Under the pieces are notes generated by a model, which searched no databases, had not been told where the DNA came from, and saw only the letters and a list, made by a program, of their open reading frames with translations. A stretch of 13,767 nucleotides of DNA from positions 1-13,767 of the forward strand of contig CAYIGN010000018.1 in NCBI GenBank assembly GCA_964363055.1, read 5' to 3'. The position numbers and the translations under genes are program-made. This document shows positions 5,095 through 11,764 of the stretch, one piece after another. Source of the DNA: CAYIGN01 sp964363055 (GTDB lineage: Bacteria; Patescibacteriota; Minisyncoccia; Sungbacterales; HO2-52-23). The stretch's first letter is position 1. Each line of letters opens with the position of its first letter.

Positions 5095-6054
5095 ATGGGA
5101 CTCATTGAGCAGGTGGCGTTATTACTCTTTCTACTTTTGGTTGTGGGCAAGAGCGCGGCTTGGGCGATACACTCGGCCTCTTCCCTGTCGCGGATTTTGG
5201 GGTGGTCGGAGTTTGCGATAAGCGCTGCTGTCATCACTATGATCTCCATCCTGCCCGAACTTTTGGTTTCAATTGTCTCGACCCTCAACGGAGTGCCATC
5301 GTTGGCTCTGGGGACGCTCTTGGGCTCCAATGTCGCCGATCTCACCCTGATTTTCGGACTCGTGACGCTCCTGAGCCGAGGCGAGATAAAAGTAGAGAGT
5401 ACGTTTATCAAAAGAGATCATATATTTCTTTCTTTTCTTCTCCTACCGCTTATCCTCGGCTTCACCGGCCACTACTCGCGGCTGGATGGAGCGCTCCTTA
5501 TCGTCGGCAGCGTGATTTTCTTATACCTTATTCTCAAAGAGCGCGGAGCGGCAATGCACCACCCTAATCATTTATCTCGCTCGGCGCTGATCAACGGCCT
5601 GACCCTTGCAATAAGTTTGCTCGTCTTGGCGGGCGCAACTTATTACACCGTGATTTATGCCGAGCATATTGCCGGCGGACTTGGGGTAGCGCCGGCATTG
5701 ATCGGTCTCCTGGTGGTGGCGCTCGGCACGACTCTGCCCGAACTTCTGTTTTCAATCCGCGCCGCGCAGAACGCCCACAGCGCCTTGGCGCTCGGCGACA
5801 TCTGGGGAACGGTCATCATAGACGCTACCTTGGTCTTAGGGATTGTCGCGCTCATCCATCCCTTTTCCTTCAACCCGCGCCTCATCATCCTCACCGGATT
5901 CTTCATGCTCCTTGCCGGTATAATCTCGCTCTCGTTCCTCCGCTCCGGCCGCACCCTCATCAAATCCGAGGGTCGGCTCCTCCTTGCCTTCTATGCTGTT
6001 TTCGTTATTGTGGAGTTTATTTTGAGGGACTGGACCCCCCTCATTACTAAGTGA
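5095..6054 (+). CDS. CaCA-family sodium/calcium-type antiporter
   Basis: A membrane exchanger of the calcium/cation antiporter superfamily (YrbG/NCX-like), expected to swap Ca2+ or another cation against Na+ or H+ across the cytoplasmic membrane. The 319-aa product has about ten hydrophobic segments in two inverted halves and the two alpha repeats: ISILPELLVSIVS...ALGTLLGSNVADLTLIFG (about 51-88) and ALGTTLPELLFSI...ALGDIWGTVIIDATLVLG (about 209-249). E55/D82 and E216/D243 keep the 27-residue spacing of the four ion ligands of NCX_Mj (E54/N81/E213/D240); Asp instead of Asn at 82 and loss of the GSN motif in repeat 2 are deviations. Length is normal for prokaryotic members. ATG 5095 follows the -10 box by 8 nt with no ribosome binding site. 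The ion specificity cannot be read from sequence. Confidence 0.88.
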   Translation: MGLIEQVALLLFLLLVVGKSAAWAIHSASSLSRILGWSEFAISAAVITMISILPELLVSIVSTLNGVPSLALGTLLGSNVADLTLIFGLVTLLSRGEIKVESTFIKRDHIFLSFLLLPLILGFTGHYSRLDGALLIVGSVIFLYLILKERGAAMHHPNHLSRSALINGLTLAISLLVLAGATYYTVIYAEHIAGGLGVAPALIGLLVVALGTTLPELLFSIRAAQNAHSALALGDIWGTVIIDATLVLGIVALIHPFSFNPRLIILTGFFMLLAGIISLSFLRSGRTLIKSEGRLLLAFYAVFVIVEFILRDWTPLITK

Positions 6055-6123
6055 GTAGTGAGTAGTGAGTAGTTTGCAGACGCATCAGCCGGCATCTGTC
6101 GCCTATTCACTACCAACTACCAA
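6052..6123. repeat. 7-bp tandem words in the antiporter-cysS spacer
   Basis: TGAGTAG is repeated three times without error at 6052-6072; the first copy supplies the antiporter's TGA stop. CTACCAA follows twice at 6110-6123, with a degenerate third unit (CCACAAA, 6124-6130) just before the cysS ATG. TCACTAC between them can pair with GTAGTGA in the first array. No promoter could be placed with confidence in this 82-nt spacer. Confidence 0.7.
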
Positions 6124-6136
6124 CCACAAACTTTTT

Positions 6137-7561
6137 ATGCAGTTGAAACTCTACAACACTCTTACCCGCCGCAAAGAGATCTTCAGGCCATTTCGTAAGG
6201 ATTGGGTTGGCCTCTACACTTGCGGACCCACGGTCTACAACTACGCGCATCTCGGAAATCTGCGAACTTACATATTTGAGGATATCCTCCGCCGCACTCT
6301 GGAATACGCCGGATACGAAGTCCTGCACGTGATGAATATTACGGATGTGGAGGATAAAATCATCCGAGACGCCAAGCAGTCGGGCAAGACGATCTTTGAA
6401 TTTGTGAAGCCGTACGAACAAGCGTTTTATGAGGATCTCAAAAAGCTCGGTATTGAACGCGCCTGGAAATATCCCAAAGCAACGGACCATATCAAGGCAA
6501 TGGAGGCACTTATCCAGACGCTCCTCAAAAAGGGCTTTGCGTATCAGATCGGCGGCTCGGTATATTTTGACATTTCAAAATTCAAAAAGTACGGCCGCTT
6601 GAGCCGGCTCGTCCGGCGCCGTCTCAGAGCCGGAGCGCGGGTGAGTACTGACGAGTATTCCAAAGACGACGCCCGGGACTTCGCGCTATGGAAAGCCGCA
6701 GCGCCCGGCGAGCCGTCTTGGCGTGCCCCCTTCGGCGAGGGCCGGCCGGGCTGGCATATAGAATGCTCGGCTATGGCGATCGAATACCTGGGTCCGACGT
6801 TTGACATCCACGCCGGAGGAGTAGATCTCATCTTTCCCCATCATGAAAATGAAATTGCTCAGTCCCAAGGAGCGACCGGTCAACCATTTGCCAGATTTTT
6901 TGTTGAAGGCGAACACCTGCTCGTCAATAATGAACGGATGGCTAAATCCCTCGGAAATTTCTTTACTTTACGCGATATTGAAGAGCGTGGATATAATCCT
7001 GTTGCATTCCGCTATCTTGGGCTCACCGCGCACTACCGCTCCAAGCTCAACTTCACCTGGGAGTCGCTCGATGCCGCGCAAAACTCCCTCAACCGCTTAT
7101 ATGACTTCATGCGCGCCCTTTATTCTGTAGAGTACTTAGTACTCTACAAGAAGCCGTATAGTACTAAGTACTCTACAGTCAGCCAATCTCCCTTCAAGAA
7201 GCAATTCGTCCGGGCAATTTTCAACGACCTGGATAGTCCCAAAGCGCTTGCCGTTCTGTGGAGTGTTATCCGCGCCTACAATAAAAATCCGAACAAATTC
7301 AATCCCCGCGAAGTGCGTAAACTCCTTTTGGATTTTGACCGTGTGCTCGGCCTCGGCCTCCAAAAGATAAAAGCCGAGAAAATCCCCAAAAAAATCCTCG
7401 CGCTCGTGGAGAAGCGTAAGGAGCTACGGAATAAACAGCGTTGGGCAGAAGCTGATCGTCTGCGCGCAGAAATTGAAGCTGGGGGCTGGGTTGTTGAAGA
7501 TACGCCGGAGGGGTCGCGAGTCAAGAAGTTTACCACAGCATCATCCATACAGGGTGACTAA
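6137..7561 (+). CDS. cysS: Cysteinyl-tRNA synthetase
   Basis: Class I synthetase that charges tRNA-Cys in the cytoplasm. The 474-aa product shows LYTCGPTVYNYAHLGNLRTY (about 26-45) with the HIGH-type motif HLGN, and ERMAKSLGN (about 266-274) as the KMSKS loop, here with Ala for the first Ser. Zinc ligands C29, C210, H235 and E239 match C28/C209/H234/E238 of E. coli. FPHHENEIAQS and GWHIECSAMA are intact. An ATG at 6065 would add 24 residues encoded by the repetitive spacer, so the ATG at 6137 (MQLKLYNTL) is chosen. Residues about 329-348 are encoded by a 19-bp palindrome (7125-7178), a likely in-frame insertion in a linker of the C-terminal half. It follows the antiporter by 82 nt. Confidence 0.97.
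   Translation: MQLKLYNTLTRRKEIFRPFRKDWVGLYTCGPTVYNYAHLGNLRTYIFEDILRRTLEYAGYEVLHVMNITDVEDKIIRDAKQSGKTIFEFVKPYEQAFYEDLKKLGIERAWKYPKATDHIKAMEALIQTLLKKGFAYQIGGSVYFDISKFKKYGRLSRLVRRRLRAGARVSTDEYSKDDARDFALWKAAAPGEPSWRAPFGEGRPGWHIECSAMAIEYLGPTFDIHAGGVDLIFPHHENEIAQSQGATGQPFARFFVEGEHLLVNNERMAKSLGNFFTLRDIEERGYNPVAFRYLGLTAHYRSKLNFTWESLDAAQNSLNRLYDFMRALYSVEYLVLYKKPYSTKYSTVSQSPFKKQFVRAIFNDLDSPKALAVLWSVIRAYNKNPNKFNPREVRKLLLDFDRVLGLGLQKIKAEKIPKKILALVEKRKELRNKQRWAEADRLRAEIEAGGWVVEDTPEGSRVKKFTTASSIQGD
7125..7178. repeat. Palindromic element inside the cysS coding region
   Basis: CTGTAGAGTACTTAGTACT (7125-7143) is the exact reverse complement of 7160-7178, with a 16-nt loop between. Each arm carries further internal symmetry (GTAGAGTAC-TTA-GTACTCTAC at 7127-7147). 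It encodes a Tyr/Ser/Thr/Val-rich stretch (YSVEYLVLYKKPYSTKYSTV) without breaking the frame. In-frame palindromic insertions into protein genes are known as Rickettsia palindromic elements; relation to that family is not claimed. Confidence 0.85.
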
Positions 7562-7595
7562 CGCAATCATCCACACCTTCTCCTCAAGCCGCTTC

Positions 7596-7625
7596 TTGTC
7601 AATGATGCCGCAAGAAGGTTATGGT
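7596..7625 (+). promoter_or_regulatory. Probable dnaB promoter
   Basis: -35 TTGTCA (7596-7601, 5 of 6) and -10 TATGGT (7620-7625, 4 of 6), with an 18-nt spacer; the -10 box ends 8 nt before the dnaB ATG. CTTCTTG (7592-7598) and CAAGAAG (7611-7617) form an inverted repeat across the -35/spacer region and could be an operator. The 72-nt cysS-dnaB gap holds no clear terminator. Confidence 0.55.
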
Positions 7626-7633
7626 AGTAAGCG

Positions 7634-9001
7634 ATGGCTGCTGACAAATCGGCATCGACGGTACGCATCCCTCCGCAGGACGTGGAGGCCGAGATCTCCA
7701 CGCTCGGCTCATTGATGCTGGATAAAGACGCGATATTCCGCGTCGGCGATGCACTCGCTCCCCATGATTTTTATAAACCGGTGCACCGCGAGATTTATGA
7801 GGCGATGCTGGACCTTTTCAACCGCCGCGAGCCGTTGGACGTGCTCTCGGTCACCTCGCGGCTGCGCGAGAAAGAGAAACTGGAAGAAATAGGCGGCGCG
7901 GCGTATCTCGCAACCCTGGTCAATGCCGTCCCCACGGCGAGCCACGTGGAGCATTACGCCTCGATCGTTCGCAGAAAACGGCTCTTACGCAGCCTGATTG
8001 AGGCCTCCTCGCATATTGCGGAGCTCGGCTACAAAGAGGCCGAGGACGTGGCACAATTGATTGACCAGGCCGAACAGAAAATCTTTGGCATTGCCAAGGA
8101 TTCGCTGAAACAAGAATTTCTCCCAGTGCACCAAGCCCTGGAAGATGCCTGGGAGCGGATTGAGCGTCTGCACAAAGGCGATGGGGCGCTCCGGGGCGTG
8201 ACCACCGGCTTCCCAGACCTGGATAACTATCTGGCGGGTCTGCAAAAGTCGGATCTGATTGTGCTGGCCGCCCGGCCGTCTCTGGGCAAGACCTCGCTTG
8301 CGCTCAATATCGCCCGCAACGTGGCGGTGGAGGAGAAAAAATCAGTCGGGATCTTTAGTTTAGAAATGTCGCGGGAGCAGGTGATTGATCGCTTGATCGC
8401 CTCGGAAGCCAATGTGGACCTCTGGCGGCTGCGGACCGGGCGGCTGCGCGAAGACGGGCCAGTGAACGATTTTGCCAAAGTGCAGCGCGCCATGGAGTCG
8501 CTCTCGCAAGCCCCGCTTTTCATTGACGACACACCCGCCCCCACGGTGATGGAGCTGCGGGCCAAAGCCCGAAGATTGCAAGCCAGACGAGATCTGGGCC
8601 TCATCGTCGTTGATTATCTCCAGTTGATCAGAGGAAACAACAACATGGAATCGCGGGTGCAGGAAGTATCAGAAATATCACGATCTCTCAAGGGACTCGC
8701 CAAGGAGTTGAACGTGCCGGTGCTGGCGGTCTCGCAGTTGTCGCGCGGAGTGGAAATGCGGCCGCGCGGAGTTCCCAAACTCTCTGACTTGAGGGACTCG
8801 GGAACAATCGAGCAGGATAGCGACGTCGTGATGTTCATCTATCGCGAGGATAAAGTGCGGGAGAACAGCGAGCGCAAAAATGTCGCCGACATTCTGATTG
8901 AAAAACACCGCAACGGCCCCACTGGAAAAGTACAATTATTTTTCCACGAAGAATCGGCCACGTTCCGGTCGCTCGAAAAACATCATGAAGAGATCTCATG
9001 A
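7634..9001 (+). CDS. dnaB: Replicative DNA helicase DnaB
   Basis: Hexameric 5'-3' helicase that unwinds DNA at the replication fork and recruits primase. The 455-aa product has the N-terminal DnaB domain (PPQDVEAEISTLGSLMLD, about 13-30, to about 115), a linker, and the RecA-like motor: Walker A ARPSLGKTS (213-221), SLEMSREQ (about 242-249), Walker B LIVVDYLQLI (323-332), SQLSRGVE (about 367-374), LRDSGTIEQDSDVV (386-399) and KHRNGPTG (424-431) with the arginine finger region. There is no intein and the length is normal. ATG 7634 is the only sensible start; no Shine-Dalgarno sequence, but a -10-like box 8 nt upstream. recR follows 28 nt downstream on the same strand. Confidence 0.98.
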   Translation: MAADKSASTVRIPPQDVEAEISTLGSLMLDKDAIFRVGDALAPHDFYKPVHREIYEAMLDLFNRREPLDVLSVTSRLREKEKLEEIGGAAYLATLVNAVPTASHVEHYASIVRRKRLLRSLIEASSHIAELGYKEAEDVAQLIDQAEQKIFGIAKDSLKQEFLPVHQALEDAWERIERLHKGDGALRGVTTGFPDLDNYLAGLQKSDLIVLAARPSLGKTSLALNIARNVAVEEKKSVGIFSLEMSREQVIDRLIASEANVDLWRLRTGRLREDGPVNDFAKVQRAMESLSQAPLFIDDTPAPTVMELRAKARRLQARRDLGLIVVDYLQLIRGNNNMESRVQEVSEISRSLKGLAKELNVPVLAVSQLSRGVEMRPRGVPKLSDLRDSGTIEQDSDVVMFIYREDKVRENSERKNVADILIEKHRNGPTGKVQLFFHEESATFRSLEKHHEEIS

Positions 9002-9003
9002 GA

Positions 9004-9024
9004 AATGTAAAGTGCACAATGTAA
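9004..9024. repeat. Direct repeat in the dnaB-recR spacer
   Basis: AATGTAA occurs at 9004-9010 and again at 9018-9024, a 14-bp period (two 7-bp units), filling the 28-nt gap between the dnaB stop and the recR ATG. The heptad register matches the other spacers. Confidence 0.5.
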
Positions 9025-9029
9025 AATTC

Positions 9030-9659
9030 ATGTATCCAGTACCCATCCAAAAGCTCATTGAGCTTTTCACTAAATTTCCCGGCATCGGGCCCAGACAAGC
9101 CACCCGTTTTGCTTTCTTCATTCTCAAAGAGAAGAATTCGCTGGTGGAGGACCTGCGCGGGGCACTGTCTGAGGTGAGAGAAAAAATCTCCATTTGTAAC
9201 GAGTGCTTCCGCACCACAGAGCGCGAGGAGCGAGACGAGGAGCGCTGCGCATTTTGCCGCGACTCGCGGCGGGATCATCGGCTCATCGCAGTCGTAGAGA
9301 AAGAATCTGACATGCTGAATCTTGAGAAGGCCGGGGCATACCACGGCCGCTACCATGTGTTGGGCGGAGTCATCTCGCCGCTCGATCCCGACTCGCCCAG
9401 ACGCATTCGCCTCCGCGAGCTCCACGAGCGGGTAAGGGGACTTGTTGCAGATGACGCCAGTTGCGAGGTGATCCTGGCGACCAATCCGACCACCGAAGGC
9501 GACACCACCGCGCTCTATATTGAGCGGATTCTATCACCCTTCAAAGATCAGCATCCCGCCTTGAAAATTTCCCGGCTTGGCCGCGGGCTTTCGCTAGGAT
9601 CAGAGCTCGAGTACGTGGACGAGATGACCATCAAAAACGCTCTCAACAACCGAAAGTAG
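9030..9659 (+). CDS. recR: Recombination mediator RecR
   Basis: RecR works with RecO (and RecF) to load RecA on gapped DNA. The 209-aa product has the helix-hairpin-helix LFTKFPGIGPRQATRFAF (about 12-29), a four-cysteine zinc site CNEC...CAFC (C56, C59, C73, C76), and a Toprim domain from LIAVVEKESDMLNLEKAG (about 85-102) to SRLGRGLSLGSELEYVD near the C terminus. ATG 9030 gives the family-type start MYPVPIQKLIELFTKFPG. The in-frame ATG at 8985 would overlap dnaB and add 15 residues (MKRSHEKCKVH...) encoded partly by the spacer; it is less likely. Cotranscription with dnaB is probable. recO and recF are not in the window. Confidence 0.96.
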   Translation: MYPVPIQKLIELFTKFPGIGPRQATRFAFFILKEKNSLVEDLRGALSEVREKISICNECFRTTEREERDEERCAFCRDSRRDHRLIAVVEKESDMLNLEKAGAYHGRYHVLGGVISPLDPDSPRRIRLRELHERVRGLVADDASCEVILATNPTTEGDTTALYIERILSPFKDQHPALKISRLGRGLSLGSELEYVDEMTIKNALNNRK

Positions 9660-9669
9660 CGCGGCGTGA

Positions 9670-9711
9670 TAAATCACCACTTACCAGCGGTCGCTGGTAA
9701 GTGGTGATTTA
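9670..9711. terminator. 20-bp bidirectional hairpin between recR and rplU
   Basis: TAAATCACCACTTACCAGCG (9670-9689) is the exact reverse complement of 9692-9711, with only GT in the centre. It lies between two convergent genes: 10 nt after recR, and it contains the TAA stop of rplU (9709-9711). The T-rich outer flank is short in both directions, so it is an atypical intrinsic terminator, but position and strength favour transcription termination on both strands. A palindromic mobile repeat is the alternative. Confidence 0.7.
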
Positions 9712-10035
9712 AAGTTGGCGCTGTCCAGAGATGACGCTTCCGATCTCCACTTCGGTATAATGCTGCCGATGGCCTTTCTTCTTTCGCCATCGCGCCTTGG
9801 GGCGGTATTTGAAGACAATTACTTTACGGGCTCTGCCCTGCCGCAACACTTTTGCCTCCACCCTCGCGCCCGCGACGCGGGGCATACCTACGTCAACCGT
9901 ATCCCCATCCGCGACCAGCAGTACCTCGTCAAACAAAATACTGCCGCCCTCAGGGACATTGAGTTTCTCCACCTTTATCTTCTGTCCGGGGGCTGCCAGA
10001 TATTGCTTCCCACCGGTTTTGATCACAGCCAACAT
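9709..10035 (-). CDS. rplU: 50S ribosomal protein L21
   Basis: L21 (bL21) binds domain I/V regions of 23S rRNA near L20. The 108-aa product begins MLAVIKTGGKQYLAAPGQKIKVEKL, followed by FDEVLLVADGDTVDVGMPRVAGARVEAKVL, the VIVFKYRPKARWRKKKGHRQHYTEVEI signature (about 72-98) and a short tail. The in-frame ATG at 10137 would add 34 residues from inside rmuC and is rejected. Family length is about 100-105 aa. rpmA (L27), the common partner, does not follow; the gene ends in the hairpin at 9670-9711 and faces recR. It probably has its own promoter within the 3' end of rmuC. Confidence 0.97.
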   Translation of the reverse strand: MLAVIKTGGKQYLAAPGQKIKVEKLNVPEGGSILFDEVLLVADGDTVDVGMPRVAGARVEAKVLRQGRARKVIVFKYRPKARWRKKKGHRQHYTEVEIGSVISGQRQL

Positions 10036-10042
10036 AAAAATG

Positions 10043-10071
10043 AAGATAGCAGATACTTCATTCTGACGCAA
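10043..10071 (-). promoter_or_regulatory. Probable rplU promoter
   Basis: Minus strand: -35 TTGCGT (10066-10071, 3 of 6) and -10 TATCTT (10043-10048, 4 of 6), with a 17-nt spacer. It lies across the last codons of rmuC. The -10 box ends 7 nt before the rplU ATG, in line with the other leaderless arrangements. Confidence 0.5.
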
Positions 10072-11140
10072 GTTCCGACGGCTCCTCGATCGCAGCCGGC
10101 TCCACGCCGATCCGCTCGCCGGTGATACGCAAGACATCGCGGTCTATCTTCCCCAACTCCTTATAGGCGTTGTTATACATACCCACCGTGGTGCCGAGGT
10201 GGATGCCGAGTTTCTTCATGAACGTCTCATAACTCCCGAGGTGGCGACCGAGCTCTTCCACGCGCTTACGGATCTCTTTGGCCGACTCCTCAATCTGCAT
10301 GGCGCGCAGTCCCTGCAGCACGGTCTGCAGGTACGCGAGAAACGAGGTCGGCGATACAATCACTACCCGCTTCTCACCCATCGCGTACTCCACCAGGTCG
10401 CGGGTGTTGGATTTTGTGGCACCGATCTTGTTGACGAGCAGATCGTAGTAAACAGCTTCGGCCGGGATGAACATAAAGGCAAACTCCATGGTCCCCTCTT
10501 CCGGCTTCACGTACTTTGCGGTTTCATTGATCCGTTGGATGAGATCGCTTTTGAATGTTTCCTCAAACCGCCGCCGCTCGGCCGGGTCGTTGGTTGCGAG
10601 CAGCCGCTGGTAGTTTTCCAACGAGAATTTGGCGTCAATCGGGATGATTTTGTCGCGGATCCGAATCGCGTAATCCACGACCGTCCCGTCGCGGAAACGA
10701 TACTGGCGCTCGTAGTTGTGCGGGAAGAAATTTTCCAGAATCACCTCCAGCGAATACTCACCCAGCATCCCGCGCTGTTTTGGATTTCTCAAAATATCCT
10801 GCAGGTTACGGAGCTGATCGGCGAAGTTCACCACCTGGCGATTGGTCTCATCAAGCTTCGTGAGTTTCTCCGTAACCTCCTGCACAATTTTGGCGCTCTT
10901 ATCCGCCACGTCCTGCATCACACGGGTGCTTGTGCCGAATTGGGACTGCAGGAGTCGGCTTGACTCGGCAAGACGCTCGTCAAGAGTCCGCGTCACCTCG
11001 TTGATCTGATTTTGCATCATTAGAAAAAGATTGGCCTGCTCCTGGCCGACTCCTTCCCGCCTCCAGCGCGCGAGAAACCACAACATACCGGCAAAACCGG
11101 CAATGAAGATACCCAAAAGCACTAAAAATTCAATGCTCAT
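10058..11140 (-). CDS. rmuC: DNA recombination protein RmuC
   Basis: RmuC is a predicted membrane-anchored nuclease-fold protein that limits DNA rearrangements between inverted repeats; its biochemistry is poorly known. The 360-aa product starts with one transmembrane helix (about 5-25, FLVLLGIFIAGFAGMLWFL), then a coiled coil (about 35-115), and the RmuC core with KQRGMLGEYSLEVILENFFP (about 121-140), VVDYAIRIRDKIIPIDAKF (about 154-172; D156, D169 and K171 fit a PD-(D/E)xK site) and a conserved C-terminal helical region. The N-terminus outside/C-terminus inside topology is inferred from RWRR after the helix. ATG 11140 is 6 nt after a -10-like box. Length fits short bacterial RmuC proteins. 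rplU follows on the same strand. Confidence 0.93.
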   Translation of the reverse strand: MSIEFLVLLGIFIAGFAGMLWFLARWRREGVGQEQANLFLMMQNQINEVTRTLDERLAESSRLLQSQFGTSTRVMQDVADKSAKIVQEVTEKLTKLDETNRQVVNFADQLRNLQDILRNPKQRGMLGEYSLEVILENFFPHNYERQYRFRDGTVVDYAIRIRDKIIPIDAKFSLENYQRLLATNDPAERRRFEETFKSDLIQRINETAKYVKPEEGTMEFAFMFIPAEAVYYDLLVNKIGATKSNTRDLVEYAMGEKRVVIVSPTSFLAYLQTVLQGLRAMQIEESAKEIRKRVEELGRHLGSYETFMKKLGIHLGTTVGMYNNAYKELGKIDRDVLRITGERIGVEPAAIEEPSELASE

Positions 11141-11146
11141 AACCGT

Positions 11147-11175
11147 ATGCTAACATTCCTTCGCCTCCAAGCCAA
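11147..11175 (-). promoter_or_regulatory. Possible rmuC promoter
   Basis: Minus strand: -35 TTGGCT (11170-11175, 4 of 6) and -10 TAGCAT (11147-11152, 4 of 6), with a 17-nt spacer and 6 nt between the -10 box and the ATG. Matches are modest; support comes mainly from the same start-proximal geometry seen at better promoters nearby. Confidence 0.4.
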
Positions 11176-11178
11176 CTA

Positions 11179-11206
11179 TTGACAAAATCAGTGTCCGTGC
11201 TATGCT
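11179..11206 (+). promoter_or_regulatory. Promoter in front of the transglycosylase-like gene
   Basis: -35 TTGACA (11179-11184, consensus) and an extended -10, TGC-TATGCT (11198-11206), with a 16-nt spacer. It points away from the rmuC promoter. The -10 box ends only 3 nt before the ATG at 11210, so transcription should start inside the annotated first codons. Confidence 0.7.
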
Positions 11207-11209
11207 TAG

Positions 11210-11764
11210 ATGAGATCGCTGGAAAACCAGCGATTTTTAATTGCCAAACCTATTTATACCTATCTCACATCGCTCATACTGACACTCGTACTGATTGCCC
11301 CGCCCGAGGCGCGGCTCACCCCATCCTGGGGCGACCCGAATTTGACGAACCCGGTTAGAAATCATATCTCCAATGGGGCTCAAGTATCGCAAAATCCAGT
11401 CGCGGAAGTACAACCGCCGGACTTCACCCTGCCGGTCCTTGCAGCGCCCAGGACCCCGTTTTTGACCATTGAGGATTATGCCGCCGCAGCCGCTCAAAAT
11501 GCCGCCATTGACCCGCTGAAATTCCAGCGGCTAATAGTGTGCGAGTCGCAATGGAAAACGCATGCCCAGGGCGATAATGGCACCTCATTCGGACTGCTAC
11601 AGTTCAAAATGCAAACCTTTGCTCACTTCACCAAGAAATACGGTACCCTTGGTACTGACATCGAAAGTCCACATCATCAGATTGACCTTGCCGCGCAGAT
11701 GATTGCCAACGGCCATCTGGATCATTGGAAAAACTGCGCCCGCAAAATCGGGTGGGCTCTATAG
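11210..11764 (+). CDS. Secreted or anchored lytic transglycosylase-like protein (SLT fold)
   Basis: Probable peptidoglycan-active protein, acting outside the membrane. The 184-aa product has an N-terminal hydrophobic signal or anchor (about 10-31, ending IAPPEA), a variable Pro-rich linker (32-82) and an SLT/lysozyme-like domain: LIVCESQWKTHAQGDNGTSFGLLQF (about 108-132) with candidate catalytic E112 in the C-E-S motif and the G-x-x-S-x-G-L-x-Q loop, and KNCARKIGWAL at the end. C111 and C176 could form a disulfide. The domain is small, as in many reduced genomes, and may be a binding domain rather than an enzyme. The start is uncertain: ATG 11210 is almost at the -10 box and lies at a terminator-like hairpin; no other ATG/GTG/TTG start precedes the hydrophobic segment. 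The stop overlaps the convergent HAD gene by 6 bp. Confidence 0.75.
   Translation: MRSLENQRFLIAKPIYTYLTSLILTLVLIAPPEARLTPSWGDPNLTNPVRNHISNGAQVSQNPVAEVQPPDFTLPVLAAPRTPFLTIEDYAAAAAQNAAIDPLKFQRLIVCESQWKTHAQGDNGTSFGLLQFKMQTFAHFTKKYGTLGTDIESPHHQIDLAAQMIANGHLDHWKNCARKIGWAL
11215..11238 (+). terminator. Terminator-like hairpin at the 5' end of the transglycosylase-like gene
   Basis: ATCGCTGG (11215-11222), loop AAAA, CCAGCGAT (11227-11234), then TTTT (11235-11238). This is a compact intrinsic-terminator shape placed within the first 25 nt expected of the transcript, overlapping codons 2-9 of the ORF. It could act as an attenuator or hold down expression of the gene. Confidence 0.5.

Noticed and set aside
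8898..9029. N-terminal extension of RecR into dnaB
   Set aside because: The first 44 codons lie mostly within the dnaB frame region and spacer; RecR homologues begin near MYPVPIQKLI (ATG 9030).
10199..10963. 254-codon open frame on the plus strand opposite rmuC
   Set aside because: Antisense shadow of rmuC; no recognisable domain, promoter or start context.
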